Source of the DNA: CAIJMU01 sp035531315
GTDB lineage: Bacteria > Spirochaetota > Spirochaetia > Treponematales > Rectinemataceae
Direction of reading: 5' to 3'
Length of the DNA: 34,302 bases
NCBI GenBank assembly: GCA_035531315.1
Contig: DATKTD010000322.1
Span: 1-34,302 of the forward strand
Of the stretch, positions 22,298 to 30,201 are shown in pieces. Made by a program: the position numbers and the translations under genes. The notes under the pieces are model-generated. The model did not search any database and had not been told where the DNA came from. It was given only the letters and a program-made list of their open reading frames with translations. The first letter of the stretch is position 1; each line of letters opens with the position of its first letter.

Positions 22298-24754
22298 CTA
22301 CTTGATAAGAAGGAACTCGACGCGCCTGTTCTTCCAGCGATTGACGAGATCGCTATCGGGAACGATCGGGTTCAAGGCTCCATAACCCTTGGTATCCAGG
22401 CGATTGGCGGCCACACCCCTTGCCACGAGGGCCGCGGCTATGGCCTTGGCTCTTTCCTCGGAGAGGGGGATCAAGATCACCCGCTGCTCGGCGGCACCCA
22501 TCTCGGGATAGGCCCAATTGATCATGACGGCATGGCCGGCAAGCATGATCTTGTAGTCGGGGAACTTGTTGAAAGCCTTCGCGAGGAGGTCGAGGGTCTC
22601 GATGTTCCGCTTAGCCCTGTCTGCGGGCACGTTCTTGTAGTCGGCGGTGTAGGGCTTGAACACTATGCCCCAGACATTGATGCGGTAACCCTCGGCGGTT
22701 TTCTGGACGAAGATGTCCGTGCCGATGGTCGCGAGGGCCTCGCCGATATTGCCGAAGACGTCCCGTACCTTCACGTCGATCGTGTAGTCCGTGGCCGACA
22801 TGGCCAGGTCGCCGCTGGGCGATTTCCCGTCCCAGCTGACATTGGCGGCGGGCCAGTTCCCCTTGAGGGAAGAGAAAGAATTGCCGTCGGGATCCTTGAT
22901 CACCACGCTCCAGTCCGAGAGCTTGGCGACGGGAGAACTGGCGTCGACGGAGATGGCGACCTTGGGAATCGATCCGTCGGCGGCCTGGGACAGAGTCGCC
23001 GTCGACAGGGAAACCTTGACCGCCGGCTTGGTCAGGGCGAGGACGAAGGGATCGGAGATCTTGGTGGCTGCCGTGAACTGGCTGCCGAAGTCGACCGTGA
23101 GACGGCCGTTATAGCGCCCCTCGGGAGCCAGCGCCTTCGCGTCCGTCGTGCCGTCCCAGGAAAGCTCGGAGGGTAGCTTCGTGCCGCCCGTGAAGGTCTT
23201 GACCGCAGTCCCGCTCGCATCGAGCATCTCGACCTTCCAGCTCTTGACCGCGTCGGGCTTGTCGACCGACAGGGCGAAGTCCATCGTGAGCCTGGTGCCA
23301 TCGCCCTTGGGGGCGAATCCGTCCCAGGCGGGGGCGATAGTCAGGGGAATGCCGGAACTGGCGGGATCGGTGATGAAGTAGCCGCGCAGAGTGCCCACAT
23401 TGCCGTATTCATCCTCGACCTTGGCTATCGCCTGATAGTGGGTGCCGGGCTGGAGGACCATGGTCCCGCCGCTCGTGCCGTCCCACTTGACGACGTTGTT
23501 GTTCGGGTAATTGGCGGAGAAGGACTTGAGGGTGCTGCCGTCAGGCCCGACGACATCCATCGAGTACTTGGCGATGAAGGCATAGGCGGAAACCGCCTTG
23601 ATCGTGAAGGCCAGGGGCTGGGCCGCGCTGATCTCGGAGATGGCCGGGTCCTGGGGTACGACATCGATACTGCCGGAAGGCGCGTCGAGGGCGAGCGAGA
23701 AGGCCTGGCCCGATACGTCCTGCTCCTTGAAAAGCTTGCCGTAGGTCAGGCTGAGCTTGGGCGTATAGACTCCCTGAGGAGCAGCCTCGCCGGAATTGTT
23801 CTTGCCATCCCAGGTGACCGAGGCGGGAAGGCTCTTGGTATCGCCGGTCCAGCTCTTGACGAGGCCGAGAGAGTCGCTCATCACGTCGATTTCCCAGGTA
23901 ACGACATCGGCGGGGTCGGGAATGTTAGGAATGAGATTGATCGTGGGTTGTTTGGTCTGGGCCTGGGGGGAGAATCCATGGCTGCTCGCCGCGATGGACG
24001 CGGTAGGCGCTCCAGACTGATCGGCCACGGCGAAGCTGCCCTTTACGAGGCCCTTGCCGCCGAATTCGTCGACCACCGTAAGGGTCGCCGGATAATCGGA
24101 GCCCTTCTTGATGAAGGCGCCAGAATCGCCCTTGCCGTCCCAGGTCGCGGTACCGGAGCCAGCGAGGCCCTTGATGGTCGCGAAATGCGCGCCCGAAGGA
24201 TCGAGGACCTCGATCGACCAGCCGGCGATCTTCGCCAAGCCCTGATCGATCTTGACCGTGATCTCGAGGGCTACGAGATTGCCATCGGGTGACTGGGGAA
24301 TCTTGCCCGGATTAGGGCTCCACGTGGCGCTCGGCGGGTTGCGGACGAGGACGAAGGTATCGCTCTTGGCCGTTCCGGCGTTGAAGTGTCCGCCGTAATC
24401 GATGGCCAGGCTCGCGGTGTAGCTGCCCTCGGGAGCGGGGCTTCCATCGGAGGACTTGCCATCCCAGGAAAGCGTGGCGGGAAGGCTACCGCCTTCGCCA
24501 TTCATGGTGAATACGGAGCCGCTCTTGCCATCGATGGAAAGCTTCCATGTTTTGATCGCGTCAGCGGAACCGAACTTAAGCGCAAAGTCGATCTTGGCGA
24601 ATTGGGGGTCGGCGCCCGGCTCGAGACCCGCCGCCTGCGCCTTGATTGAACTTGGTTCAGCATCGGCCGGAGCGGCCGGTGGCTTCGTCGCGCAGCCAAG
24701 CATGAAAACTGCGGTCAGAAGCGCGAGACTGGAAAATCCGAGAGCTCGTCGCAT
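22298..24754 (-). CDS. Outer-membrane lipoprotein with six FlgD-Ig-like repeats and a C-terminal OmpA domain
   Basis: This 818-residue protein begins with a lipoprotein signal peptide whose lipobox FMLGC places the lipidated cysteine at residue 21. Six beta-sandwich repeats follow; the marker tripeptide WDG occurs at residues 97, 205, 315, 424, 533 and 641, a regular spacing of 108-110. Odd repeats carry a DYGGHF/TYGKLF/DFGSQF motif, and even ones VDEFGGKG/EDEYGNVG/RDVFGNIG, so the array is three A-B pairs. Residues about 682-818 form an OmpA-type peptidoglycan-binding domain ending NRWKNRRVEFLLIK. The likely role is to tie an extended surface or periplasmic structure to the cell wall. GGGAGGGT precedes ATG 24754. 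FlgD-Ig arrays of this kind are common in spirochaetes (recollection, not tested). Confidence 0.82.
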   Translation of the reverse strand: MRRALGFSSLALLTAVFMLGCATKPPAAPADAEPSSIKAQAAGLEPGADPQFAKIDFALKFGSADAIKTWKLSIDGKSGSVFTMNGEGGSLPATLSWDGKSSDGSPAPEGSYTASLAIDYGGHFNAGTAKSDTFVLVRNPPSATWSPNPGKIPQSPDGNLVALEITVKIDQGLAKIAGWSIEVLDPSGAHFATIKGLAGSGTATWDGKGDSGAFIKKGSDYPATLTVVDEFGGKGLVKGSFAVADQSGAPTASIAASSHGFSPQAQTKQPTINLIPNIPDPADVVTWEIDVMSDSLGLVKSWTGDTKSLPASVTWDGKNNSGEAAPQGVYTPKLSLTYGKLFKEQDVSGQAFSLALDAPSGSIDVVPQDPAISEISAAQPLAFTIKAVSAYAFIAKYSMDVVGPDGSTLKSFSANYPNNNVVKWDGTSGGTMVLQPGTHYQAIAKVEDEYGNVGTLRGYFITDPASSGIPLTIAPAWDGFAPKGDGTRLTMDFALSVDKPDAVKSWKVEMLDASGTAVKTFTGGTKLPSELSWDGTTDAKALAPEGRYNGRLTVDFGSQFTAATKISDPFVLALTKPAVKVSLSTATLSQAADGSIPKVAISVDASSPVAKLSDWSVVIKDPDGNSFSSLKGNWPAANVSWDGKSPSGDLAMSATDYTIDVKVRDVFGNIGEALATIGTDIFVQKTAEGYRINVWGIVFKPYTADYKNVPADRAKRNIETLDLLAKAFNKFPDYKIMLAGHAVMINWAYPEMGAAEQRVILIPLSEERAKAIAAALVARGVAANRLDTKGYGALNPIVPDSDLVNRWKNRRVEFLLIK

Positions 24755-24822
24755 GTAGAGACCCTCCCTTACAGTATGAAATCAGCGTACGCAATCGACA
24801 ACGTCGAGTCAAATATTATATG

Positions 24823-24854
24823 GGTAAGGATCCATACCTACACGGTATCGATCC
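24823..24854. promoter_or_regulatory. Palindromic operator-like element upstream of the OmpA lipoprotein gene
   Basis: GGTAAGGATCCATACC (24823-24838) is a 16-bp near-palindrome centred on GATC. A second half, GGTATCGATCC (24844-24854), follows, so GGATCCATACC and GGTATCGATCC also form an 11-bp inverted repeat with one mismatch. The first 16 bp match the site at 28502-28517 at 14 of 16 positions. It sits just upstream of TTGACT (minus strand, 24812-24807), a possible -35 box of the lipoprotein gene, and just after the LysR stop codon. It could also fold as a hairpin at the LysR mRNA end. Confidence 0.45.
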
Positions 24855-24861
24855 GTCTGTT

Positions 24862-25758
24862 TTAGGAATCAATCTTCTCTTCCGGAAGGCCGAATTTCGC
24901 CCTGACGATGTTTCTGAAGGCGCAAGCCTCCTCTCCCTTCGGGCCCGGCCGGTGGATCAAGCCGAAACCGATCGATTCATCAAGTAAGAGATACGAGAGC
25001 GGGTACTGATCGGTTGCGAGATAGCCGAGAGAAAAAACGGCCCATCCCACCCCCGAGCTGACGAGATTGAGGAGGGTATCGGCGTCATTGCACTCGAATG
25101 CCGAGCGGGGTTCCTTGCCGTAGGTGGCCAGTATTTCCCCCACCTTGTTCGCGAGACCGGGGGAGTAGGCCGGATTTAGGGCGATAAAGGGCAGGTCCTC
25201 GAGGCTGTTCAGGCATTCCTGCACATTGTCTCCGGCATAGCGGCCCCGAGGGTAGCAGAGGGCCAGTTTCTCCTCGCCGAGGTCCTCGTATACGAGGCCC
25301 TCCGTATCGACCCAGGCGCGAACGAAGCCGAAATCGAGGCGGCCGGCCCGGAGGGCCTCGGCCTGGGCCTCGGTCGGCAGGGCGTCGATCTCCACCTTGG
25401 CGTCCGGAAATCGCTTCTGAAGCTCGCCGAGAAAATCGGGGACGAGGCGGCCTATCAGATAATTGACCGCGCCGATCCTGAGCGGGCCGACGTCGCGCTG
25501 GCCTATCTGTCGGGTCCGAACGATGGCGGACTCCAGGGAGGCGAGGAGTTGCTTGACATCGGCGAGAAAGGATTCTCCCGCCTGGGTCAGGAGAATCCTC
25601 TTGCCTTCGCGGAGAAAAAGAGGCGTGCCGATCTCCTGCTCGAGCTCCTGGATCTGTCTGCTGAGCGGCGGCTGCGTGATATGAAGGCCTTCGGCCGCCT
25701 TTACGAAGCTGAGCTGCTCCGCGACGGCGGAAAAATAGCGTAAGTGCCGAAGTTCCAT
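24862..25758 (-). CDS. LysR-family transcriptional regulator
   Basis: This 298-residue protein starts with the LysR winged helix-turn-helix: MELRHLRYFSAVAEQLSFVKAAEGLHITQPPLSRQIQELE (the pattern is clear from residues 1-40), followed by GTPLFLREGKRILLTQAGESFL. A linker helix and a periplasmic-binding-protein-like effector domain (about 90-290) complete the fold. I start it at 25758, where the family always begins; an in-frame ATG at 25794 would add 12 residues. The effector cannot be told from sequence. The nearest candidate targets are the OmpA lipoprotein downstream and any genes with the shared palindrome. Confidence 0.92.
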   Translation of the reverse strand: MELRHLRYFSAVAEQLSFVKAAEGLHITQPPLSRQIQELEQEIGTPLFLREGKRILLTQAGESFLADVKQLLASLESAIVRTRQIGQRDVGPLRIGAVNYLIGRLVPDFLGELQKRFPDAKVEIDALPTEAQAEALRAGRLDFGFVRAWVDTEGLVYEDLGEEKLALCYPRGRYAGDNVQECLNSLEDLPFIALNPAYSPGLANKVGEILATYGKEPRSAFECNDADTLLNLVSSGVGWAVFSLGYLATDQYPLSYLLLDESIGFGLIHRPGPKGEEACAFRNIVRAKFGLPEEKIDS

Positions 25759-25902
25759 GCTTCGACAATCGTAGCCACAATCGGCCTTGCGCACAACCGC
25801 AGGGGCATTGGAATGTTCTGGTCGTCAGGAATGACTGCCGCGCGATCGATCTCGACCTCCCGCGGGACCCTCGCTTCCCGTCGACGATCGGGCCCGCGCT
25901 GG

Positions 25903-26589
25903 CTAGTCTTCGAGATCTCCCTCGCGTCCTCTCATATCGCGTTCGCGGAGTTTTTTGAGGAGATTCTCCAGGGCTTCCTTCGCGAGACCCTGGCCGCCGA
26001 GACCGAAGGCGAGAGCCGTGGCGAGGGCGACGGCCGCGAAGGCGATAATAAAGAAGGAACCTACAATGCTCTTGCCGAGACCGAGCTGATCGAAGGCGAG
26101 GAGGAGCACGATGGCGGTGCCGACATACCAGACGACCCGGCCGGCGAGGCGTGCCGTGGGCCAAGCCGCGTTGCGCGCAACCGTCTCAACTAGGTTGGCG
26201 AGAAAGGACATGAGGATGATGCCGACGATGATCACGAGGATGGCGGCGATGGCCCCGGGCAGGGCGGCGACGATGTTGTCCGAGAACTTGTTGACAAAGG
26301 TAATGTCGAGGGCGCGGGACGCGGCGAGGAGGGTCACGAGAATGGCGACCCAGCCGAAGATCGCGCTCACGAGCTTGGCCGGACGATGGGGCACCGCTCC
26401 CTTGCGCAGAAATTCGCCGATTCCAATGCGATCCGCCAACTTGTCGAAACGAAGGAGGGCGAGGATTACTTCGACGAGCTTCCTGAGAAGCCAGGCGCCC
26501 AGGAAGCCCACCACGAGAACGAAGAGCCCCCGCAGGGCGGGAGGCGAAGTCTGCCAGAATGAACCGAGAAAGCCGAAAATCGCATCCAT
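25903..26589 (-). CDS. Conserved TM-helix membrane protein (MscS-related, CmpX-like)
   Basis: This 228-residue protein has five hydrophobic segments (about 17-40, 70-90, 105-135, 150-175 and 177-200). The last leads into FGLGGQGLAKEALENLLKKL, which resembles the pore-lining helix and following amphipathic helix of small mechanosensitive channels. Proteins with this conserved TM helix but no large cytoplasmic vestibule are usually annotated as TM-helix repeat or CmpX-like proteins. The start at 26589 is chosen because GGAGG lies 7 bases upstream; ATG 26604 is also in frame. It is not obviously linked in function to its neighbours. Confidence 0.7.
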   Translation of the reverse strand: MDAIFGFLGSFWQTSPPALRGLFVLVVGFLGAWLLRKLVEVILALLRFDKLADRIGIGEFLRKGAVPHRPAKLVSAIFGWVAILVTLLAASRALDITFVNKFSDNIVAALPGAIAAILVIIVGIILMSFLANLVETVARNAAWPTARLAGRVVWYVGTAIVLLLAFDQLGLGKSIVGSFFIIAFAAVALATALAFGLGGQGLAKEALENLLKKLRERDMRGREGDLED

Positions 26590-26649
26590 GTGAGTGCCTC
26601 CCATGCGGACAGGATCCGGGAATCGGCGCGCGCCGCCCTCGCCGGTCCC

Positions 26650-27047
26650 CTAAAAGCGGAATGAACGGGCGCGCTCCACGGCCAAGGGCATCCGCGCCTC
26701 GGCGGTCACGACCATGCCGTCGCCATCCACCACCTTCATGGCCCCGTCCACGAGGCCGGTCCTCCAGCGCGCGGCCTCCGGGAATTCCTCTCGCCGCTCC
26801 GAAAGCCAGGGCATCGCGAGGAAGCCTCCGGCGAGTATACGATACATGCCTTCCGGACCGAAAGGCTCGGGGATCGCCGCACAGATCGACGCGATTGTCG
26901 ATCTCGCCTCGGCGATGAGCTCCGAAGTCCTACGCAGGACCCCAGGGTTCCTCGTCATGTCGTCGATAAGGCCATCGGCGCGTAGACGCCTCCACTCCGC
27001 CAGGTTAGCCGCGCGTTAAGCGCGGCTAACCTGACCTTGGCCGTCAC
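26650..27047 (-). pseudogene. Frameshifted small gene following the cobalamin-motif gene
   Basis: The reading frame from 27015 to the stop at 26650 encodes a coherent, protein-like segment of about 120 residues: EWRRLRADGLIDDM, then GMYRILAGGFLAMPWL, REEFPEAARW and GAMKVVDGDGM. It has no good start codon; the first ATG is at 26958, in the middle of the segment. A GTG at 27047 overlaps the upstream stop codon (GTGA) and would read TAKVRLAALNARL in another frame. A single-base shift near 26990-27015 would join the two parts. The shift point coincides with the 33-bp palindrome at 27001-27033. Either the gene is broken or this is a sequencing error; the family is not one I can name. Confidence 0.5.
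27001..27033. repeat. 33-bp perfect palindrome at the frameshift
   Basis: CAGGTTAGCCGCGC (27001-27014) and GCGCGGCTAACCTG (27020-27033) are exact inverted repeats around a GTTAA loop. It is located 10 bp after the stop codon of the gene at 27044-28426. No U tract follows on either strand, so it is not a typical intrinsic terminator. It contains the stop codon that closes the frame of the downstream fragment. Confidence 0.85.
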
Positions 27048-28426
27048 CTCGTCGCGGCCTCGGCAGCCGGCGCCGCAACGAGCTGGATATGGATGCGAAA
27101 ATCGCCATCCTCGAGCTCGCGCGCTACCTGGAGGAGGGCGCGGGCCTTGGCGAGTTCGTTCACCCCCCAAGTATAGGCTGGCGCGTTCAGCGTAAGGGGC
27201 AGGATGAGGTCGCGAATCCCCCTTTCCTTCGCAGCCCTGGCAGCGAGCCAGCCGGACACCACATAGCTGCTGTCGTCGCAGCCCATCATGGCAAAGCCTT
27301 CTGGCACCTTGGCTTCGAGGGGCTTGCCGCTCGAGGCGATGAAGTCGAGGGCGGCGTAGGTGCGACCGAGGTTCTCGAGGACGCCGAGGGGGCCGAGACC
27401 ATCGAGGCGGCTGGACCACCAGAAGCTCAGGGCATGCCAGGCGATGTCCATATTTTCCTCGAGCATCTTCGCCATGCCGGCGATGTCTCCCGTGCCGGGC
27501 GAAGCCCTGACGAGCATGGGCCTCGAGAGCTCCCGGAGCCGGCCGAAGAACGCGGGCGAATCGAGAAGCCCCCCTCCCCCGTCGGAACTTCCGCCCCGGA
27601 CATCGCCGAAGGCGCTTCGGCTTTGCCAAGAATTTTCGATAGAGAGAACATCGAGATGGCCGCCTTTGGCCAGGCGGGTGCCCCAATCCTCGTATTGAGC
27701 GAGGGCCTCGCCGCGCCCAGGCAAGCAGGGGCCAAAATCCGCACGATACAGGGGCGGAAGACCGCGACGCTTGCTATGGGCCAACCTCGCCAGGACTCCA
27801 TCGCCACGCAGGCCGAAACGCGGGTAGCCGGAACGATCGACAGGGGCAAGTCCCTGCCAGGACCCCTTCGCGACGAATTCGCGTCCGAAGGCAAGGCGAT
27901 CCTCGTCATAGCGAAGGTCGGCAGACATGGCCTTCGGCAATCTGAGGCCCTCTAGACCTAGAATTTCGATGCTCCGCGCCGGGCTTCCATCGCCTCGAAA
28001 TAGGCCGGAAACGAAGGGGAAAAGCTCGCGCACGCGATCGCAGCTTTCGGAAAGACCGGCGAAGTACAGAGCCCTGAGCCCCCCCGCGGCCTTTGGGCTC
28101 GCGGAGCCGGGGCCGGCGGCTCCGCCAAGGTGGCCGACGGCCTTGAGCGCATCGACGAGGCCCACGAAGAGTCTGAGATCCTCATCCGGATCGAGGCGCC
28201 AGCTGAAGACCAGGGCGGAGAGGCCTTCATCCTTGACCCACTCGGCCAGCTGTCGAGCGCTGTCGGGCTCGGCCAGTCTGGCGACGGCGACTCGGATTTC
28301 CCCAGGGCCGACGATGACTCGAATGCCGCAGGAGCGCAGGAGATCCTCGATAAAGCCCATGCCGAAAGCATGCGTATCGAACTCTGATCGGAGGATTCCA
28401 AGCCTATCACCCTTGGCCAAGGCCAT
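27044..28426 (-). CDS. Protein with an N-terminal cobalamin-binding motif, mutase-like, function unknown
   Basis: This 460-residue protein begins with a Rossmann-like stretch holding D17-T-H19-A-F-G22, matching the DxHxxG motif by which B12-dependent mutases and methionine synthase bind cobalamin through the histidine (compare DCHAVG in glutamate mutase). Residues about 30-110 continue this fold. The C-terminal two thirds (LAKGGHLDVLSI, HALSFWWSSRLDGLGPLG, MMGCDDSSYVVSGWLAARAAKERGI) could be a TIM-barrel catalytic domain of a mutase or transferase, but I cannot name the reaction. I place the start at ATG 28426, behind GGGAAGG; ATG 28456 is also in frame. A small frameshifted gene follows at once. 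Confidence 0.55.
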   Translation of the reverse strand: MALAKGDRLGILRSEFDTHAFGMGFIEDLLRSCGIRVIVGPGEIRVAVARLAEPDSARQLAEWVKDEGLSALVFSWRLDPDEDLRLFVGLVDALKAVGHLGGAAGPGSASPKAAGGLRALYFAGLSESCDRVRELFPFVSGLFRGDGSPARSIEILGLEGLRLPKAMSADLRYDEDRLAFGREFVAKGSWQGLAPVDRSGYPRFGLRGDGVLARLAHSKRRGLPPLYRADFGPCLPGRGEALAQYEDWGTRLAKGGHLDVLSIENSWQSRSAFGDVRGGSSDGGGGLLDSPAFFGRLRELSRPMLVRASPGTGDIAGMAKMLEENMDIAWHALSFWWSSRLDGLGPLGVLENLGRTYAALDFIASSGKPLEAKVPEGFAMMGCDDSSYVVSGWLAARAAKERGIRDLILPLTLNAPAYTWGVNELAKARALLQVARELEDGDFRIHIQLVAAPAAEAATR

Positions 28427-28501
28427 GGGTCGCCTTCCCTCGCCGCGATCATCCATAAGAGCAGCTTAGTCAGGGCGAAGGGGGGCGTCGAATACATTGT
28501 C

Positions 28502-28517
28502 GGTATCGATCCATACC
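28502..28517. promoter_or_regulatory. 16-bp palindromic operator-like site between the cobalamin-motif gene and nqr
   Basis: GGTATCGATCCATACC is symmetrical at 14 of 16 positions, with GATC at the centre. It is 14/16 identical to the site at 24823-24838. It lies 76 bp upstream of the leftward gene starting at 28426 and 64 bp upstream of the -35 box of the nqr promoter, so it could act on either. Confidence 0.45.
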
Positions 28518-28580
28518 TGGAAAGCATGGCATCGGATATCGAGCAATATGTAGAGATCATCTTATATCGTTATTTATTGA

Positions 28581-28609
28581 TTGACATTTCCGTCACCTTT
28601 CAACATTAT
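28581..28609 (+). promoter_or_regulatory. Sigma-70-like promoter of the nqr operon
   Basis: TTGACA (28581-28586, perfect) and CATTAT (28604-28609) are separated by exactly 17 bp. It gives a leader of about 200 bases before nqrA. The surrounding DNA (28530-28680) is the most AT-rich part of the 350-bp gap 28457-28818. Confidence 0.62.
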
Positions 28610-28698
28610 AGCAATTGCTAAAAGGGCGGCCGGTTGAATATATTTTCCTATATATAGAAATGTGTTTCCTCTTGGCTTCCCTTTGCTCCATATAACCA

Positions 28699-28744
28699 GG
28701 GCGATCCGTCGCGGACCGAGGCTTCGACTCGCCCTTAAGGCGAG
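28699..28744 (+). promoter_or_regulatory. Alternative hairpins in the nqr leader
   Basis: GGGCGA (28699-28704) can pair with TCGCCC (28729-28734). The same segment, as CTCGCC (28728-28733), can instead pair with GGCGAG (28739-28744). The two structures exclude each other, which is a layout used by attenuators and riboswitches. I do not recognise a known riboswitch core, and there is no U tract, so this is a weak call. Confidence 0.3.
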
Positions 28745-28818
28745 ATCCGCAGTCATTGCTGGACAGATCCCTATCCCCAGCTAGGCCCAGGGCCGGCTGA
28801 AGCAGGCAGGTGCGAAGG

Positions 28819-30201
28819 ATGAAAACCAGAGGCGGTTACAGCATCCGGCTCCAAGGGAAGCCTTCGAAGGAACTGCTCGCGCTCAATGAGCCGACAGTCC
28901 TTCATCTTCCCCTGAAGACGAGACGCTTCTCCTTCACGGCAACGCACGTGAAGGAAGGCGATCATGTGGCGCAAGGCGCCATCCTGGCCTCCGATCCGGG
29001 AAGCCAGAACCTCCCCCTCATCGCCCCCCGAGGCGGTATCGTGAACCTGTCGAAGGTCCCCGGCCATATCACCCTCGAGAGGCTCGAGGCCGGGGAGCCT
29101 AGCTCCGATCCCGCGCTGCCGGCGATTTATGACATCCCCGCGGGAATCGATGAAAAGGAAAGGATCGTCAGGACCCTCCTCAGAAAGGGAGCCTGGCAGT
29201 TCTTCACCGATGCCTTCACGGGCATGCTCCCCGATCCCCTGAAGGCGCCCCAGGCCATCATCATCTCGACGGTCAACCTGGAGCCCTTCTCGGTGCGCGG
29301 AGATGTACTGCTCGAGGCTCGCTTCGAGGAATTCGTCGCCGCGATCGAGAAGCTCCAGCCTGTCCTCGAATACCAGCCGGTCTGGATGATCTTCCCGGTC
29401 TATCGCTCAGAGCTCGGACGGAAGATCAGGGAGTTCGCCCGCGGCAAGGCCTGGATCAGGATCGCCGAGATCGAGCGCAAATACCCTAACGACAACGACC
29501 GGCTCCTCGCCAAACGCCTGGGCCTCAAGGCCGCCGAGGGTCCCGTCTGGTGCGTGCGCACCGAGGGAGTCATGGCGACCCACTGTGCCTTGGTAAAGGG
29601 AACCTCCTCCTGCGGCCATATCATCGCGGTGGGAGGCCCCTCGGTCGCCAAGCCCTCGCATATGTACGCCATGCCCGGCTATCCGATCGACTCGATCATG
29701 GAACAGGTCGGACTCAAGGAGGAATCGCGCGTCATACTGGGCGGAGCCCTCACCGGCACCGAGGTCGACGGCCAGATCAAGGGCCTCGACTCCGAGTCGC
29801 TCGGCATAACGGCCCTCCCCGTCGGCTACAAGCGCGAGCCGCTCTCCTTCGTAATGCCCGGCTTCCGTAAACGCTCCTATTCGAACACCTTCGCGAGCCT
29901 CCTCCGGCCCAAGTTCGACGAGCGCATTCCCACCATCCTCTATGGCGAGGTCAGACCCTGCATCAATTGCGGTTTCTGCGTGGATGTCTGTCCCGCCGGC
30001 ATCATCCCCTCGGCCATCCACAAGGCCAACTATGCCGACGATTTCGACAGCATAGAGAAGCTCATGCCGATGCTCTGCGTCGAATGCGGCCTCTGTTCCT
30101 ATGTCTGCACCTCCAAGATCGACCTGTTCAAGGAGATCCTGGATGTGAAGGAGAATCTCAGGAAGGAAGCCGAGCTTCTCGCGGAAGGAGCCCACGAATG
30201 A
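28819..30201 (+). CDS. nqrA: Na+-translocating NADH:quinone reductase subunit A, with two RnfC-like [4Fe-4S] motifs
   Basis: This 460-residue protein aligns with NqrA along its length: RFSFTATHVKEGDHVAQGAIL, LIAPRGGIV, LLRKGAWQFF, HIIAVGGPSVAKP, RVILGGALTGTEVDG and LSFVMPGFRKRSYSNTF all have counterparts in Vibrio NqrA. Unlike Vibrio NqrA, it has two complete cysteine motifs at the C-terminus: C381-x2-C384-x2-C387-x3-C391-P and C420-x2-C423-x2-C426-x3-C430. These are the cluster-binding motifs of RnfC, to which NqrA is related. I start it at ATG 28819; GTG 28810 is in frame. It overlaps nqrB in ATGA. In the complex it lies on the cytoplasmic side. Because the other five genes are clearly of Nqr type, nqrA is preferred to rnfC. 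Confidence 0.88.
   Translation: MKTRGGYSIRLQGKPSKELLALNEPTVLHLPLKTRRFSFTATHVKEGDHVAQGAILASDPGSQNLPLIAPRGGIVNLSKVPGHITLERLEAGEPSSDPALPAIYDIPAGIDEKERIVRTLLRKGAWQFFTDAFTGMLPDPLKAPQAIIISTVNLEPFSVRGDVLLEARFEEFVAAIEKLQPVLEYQPVWMIFPVYRSELGRKIREFARGKAWIRIAEIERKYPNDNDRLLAKRLGLKAAEGPVWCVRTEGVMATHCALVKGTSSCGHIIAVGGPSVAKPSHMYAMPGYPIDSIMEQVGLKEESRVILGGALTGTEVDGQIKGLDSESLGITALPVGYKREPLSFVMPGFRKRSYSNTFASLLRPKFDERIPTILYGEVRPCINCGFCVDVCPAGIIPSAIHKANYADDFDSIEKLMPMLCVECGLCSYVCTSKIDLFKEILDVKENLRKEAELLAEGAHE

Noticed and set aside
24828..24854. Intrinsic terminator of the LysR gene
   Set aside because: The stem has a mismatch and is not followed by a U run; an operator is at least as likely given the similar site at 28502-28517.
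27001..27033. Programmed frameshift signal
   Set aside because: No slippery heptamer is seen before the palindrome, so a broken gene or a sequencing error is more likely; not fully excluded.
28617..28818. FMN or cobalamin riboswitch upstream of nqrA
   Set aside because: I could not find the conserved core elements of either class by eye; only generic hairpins are seen.
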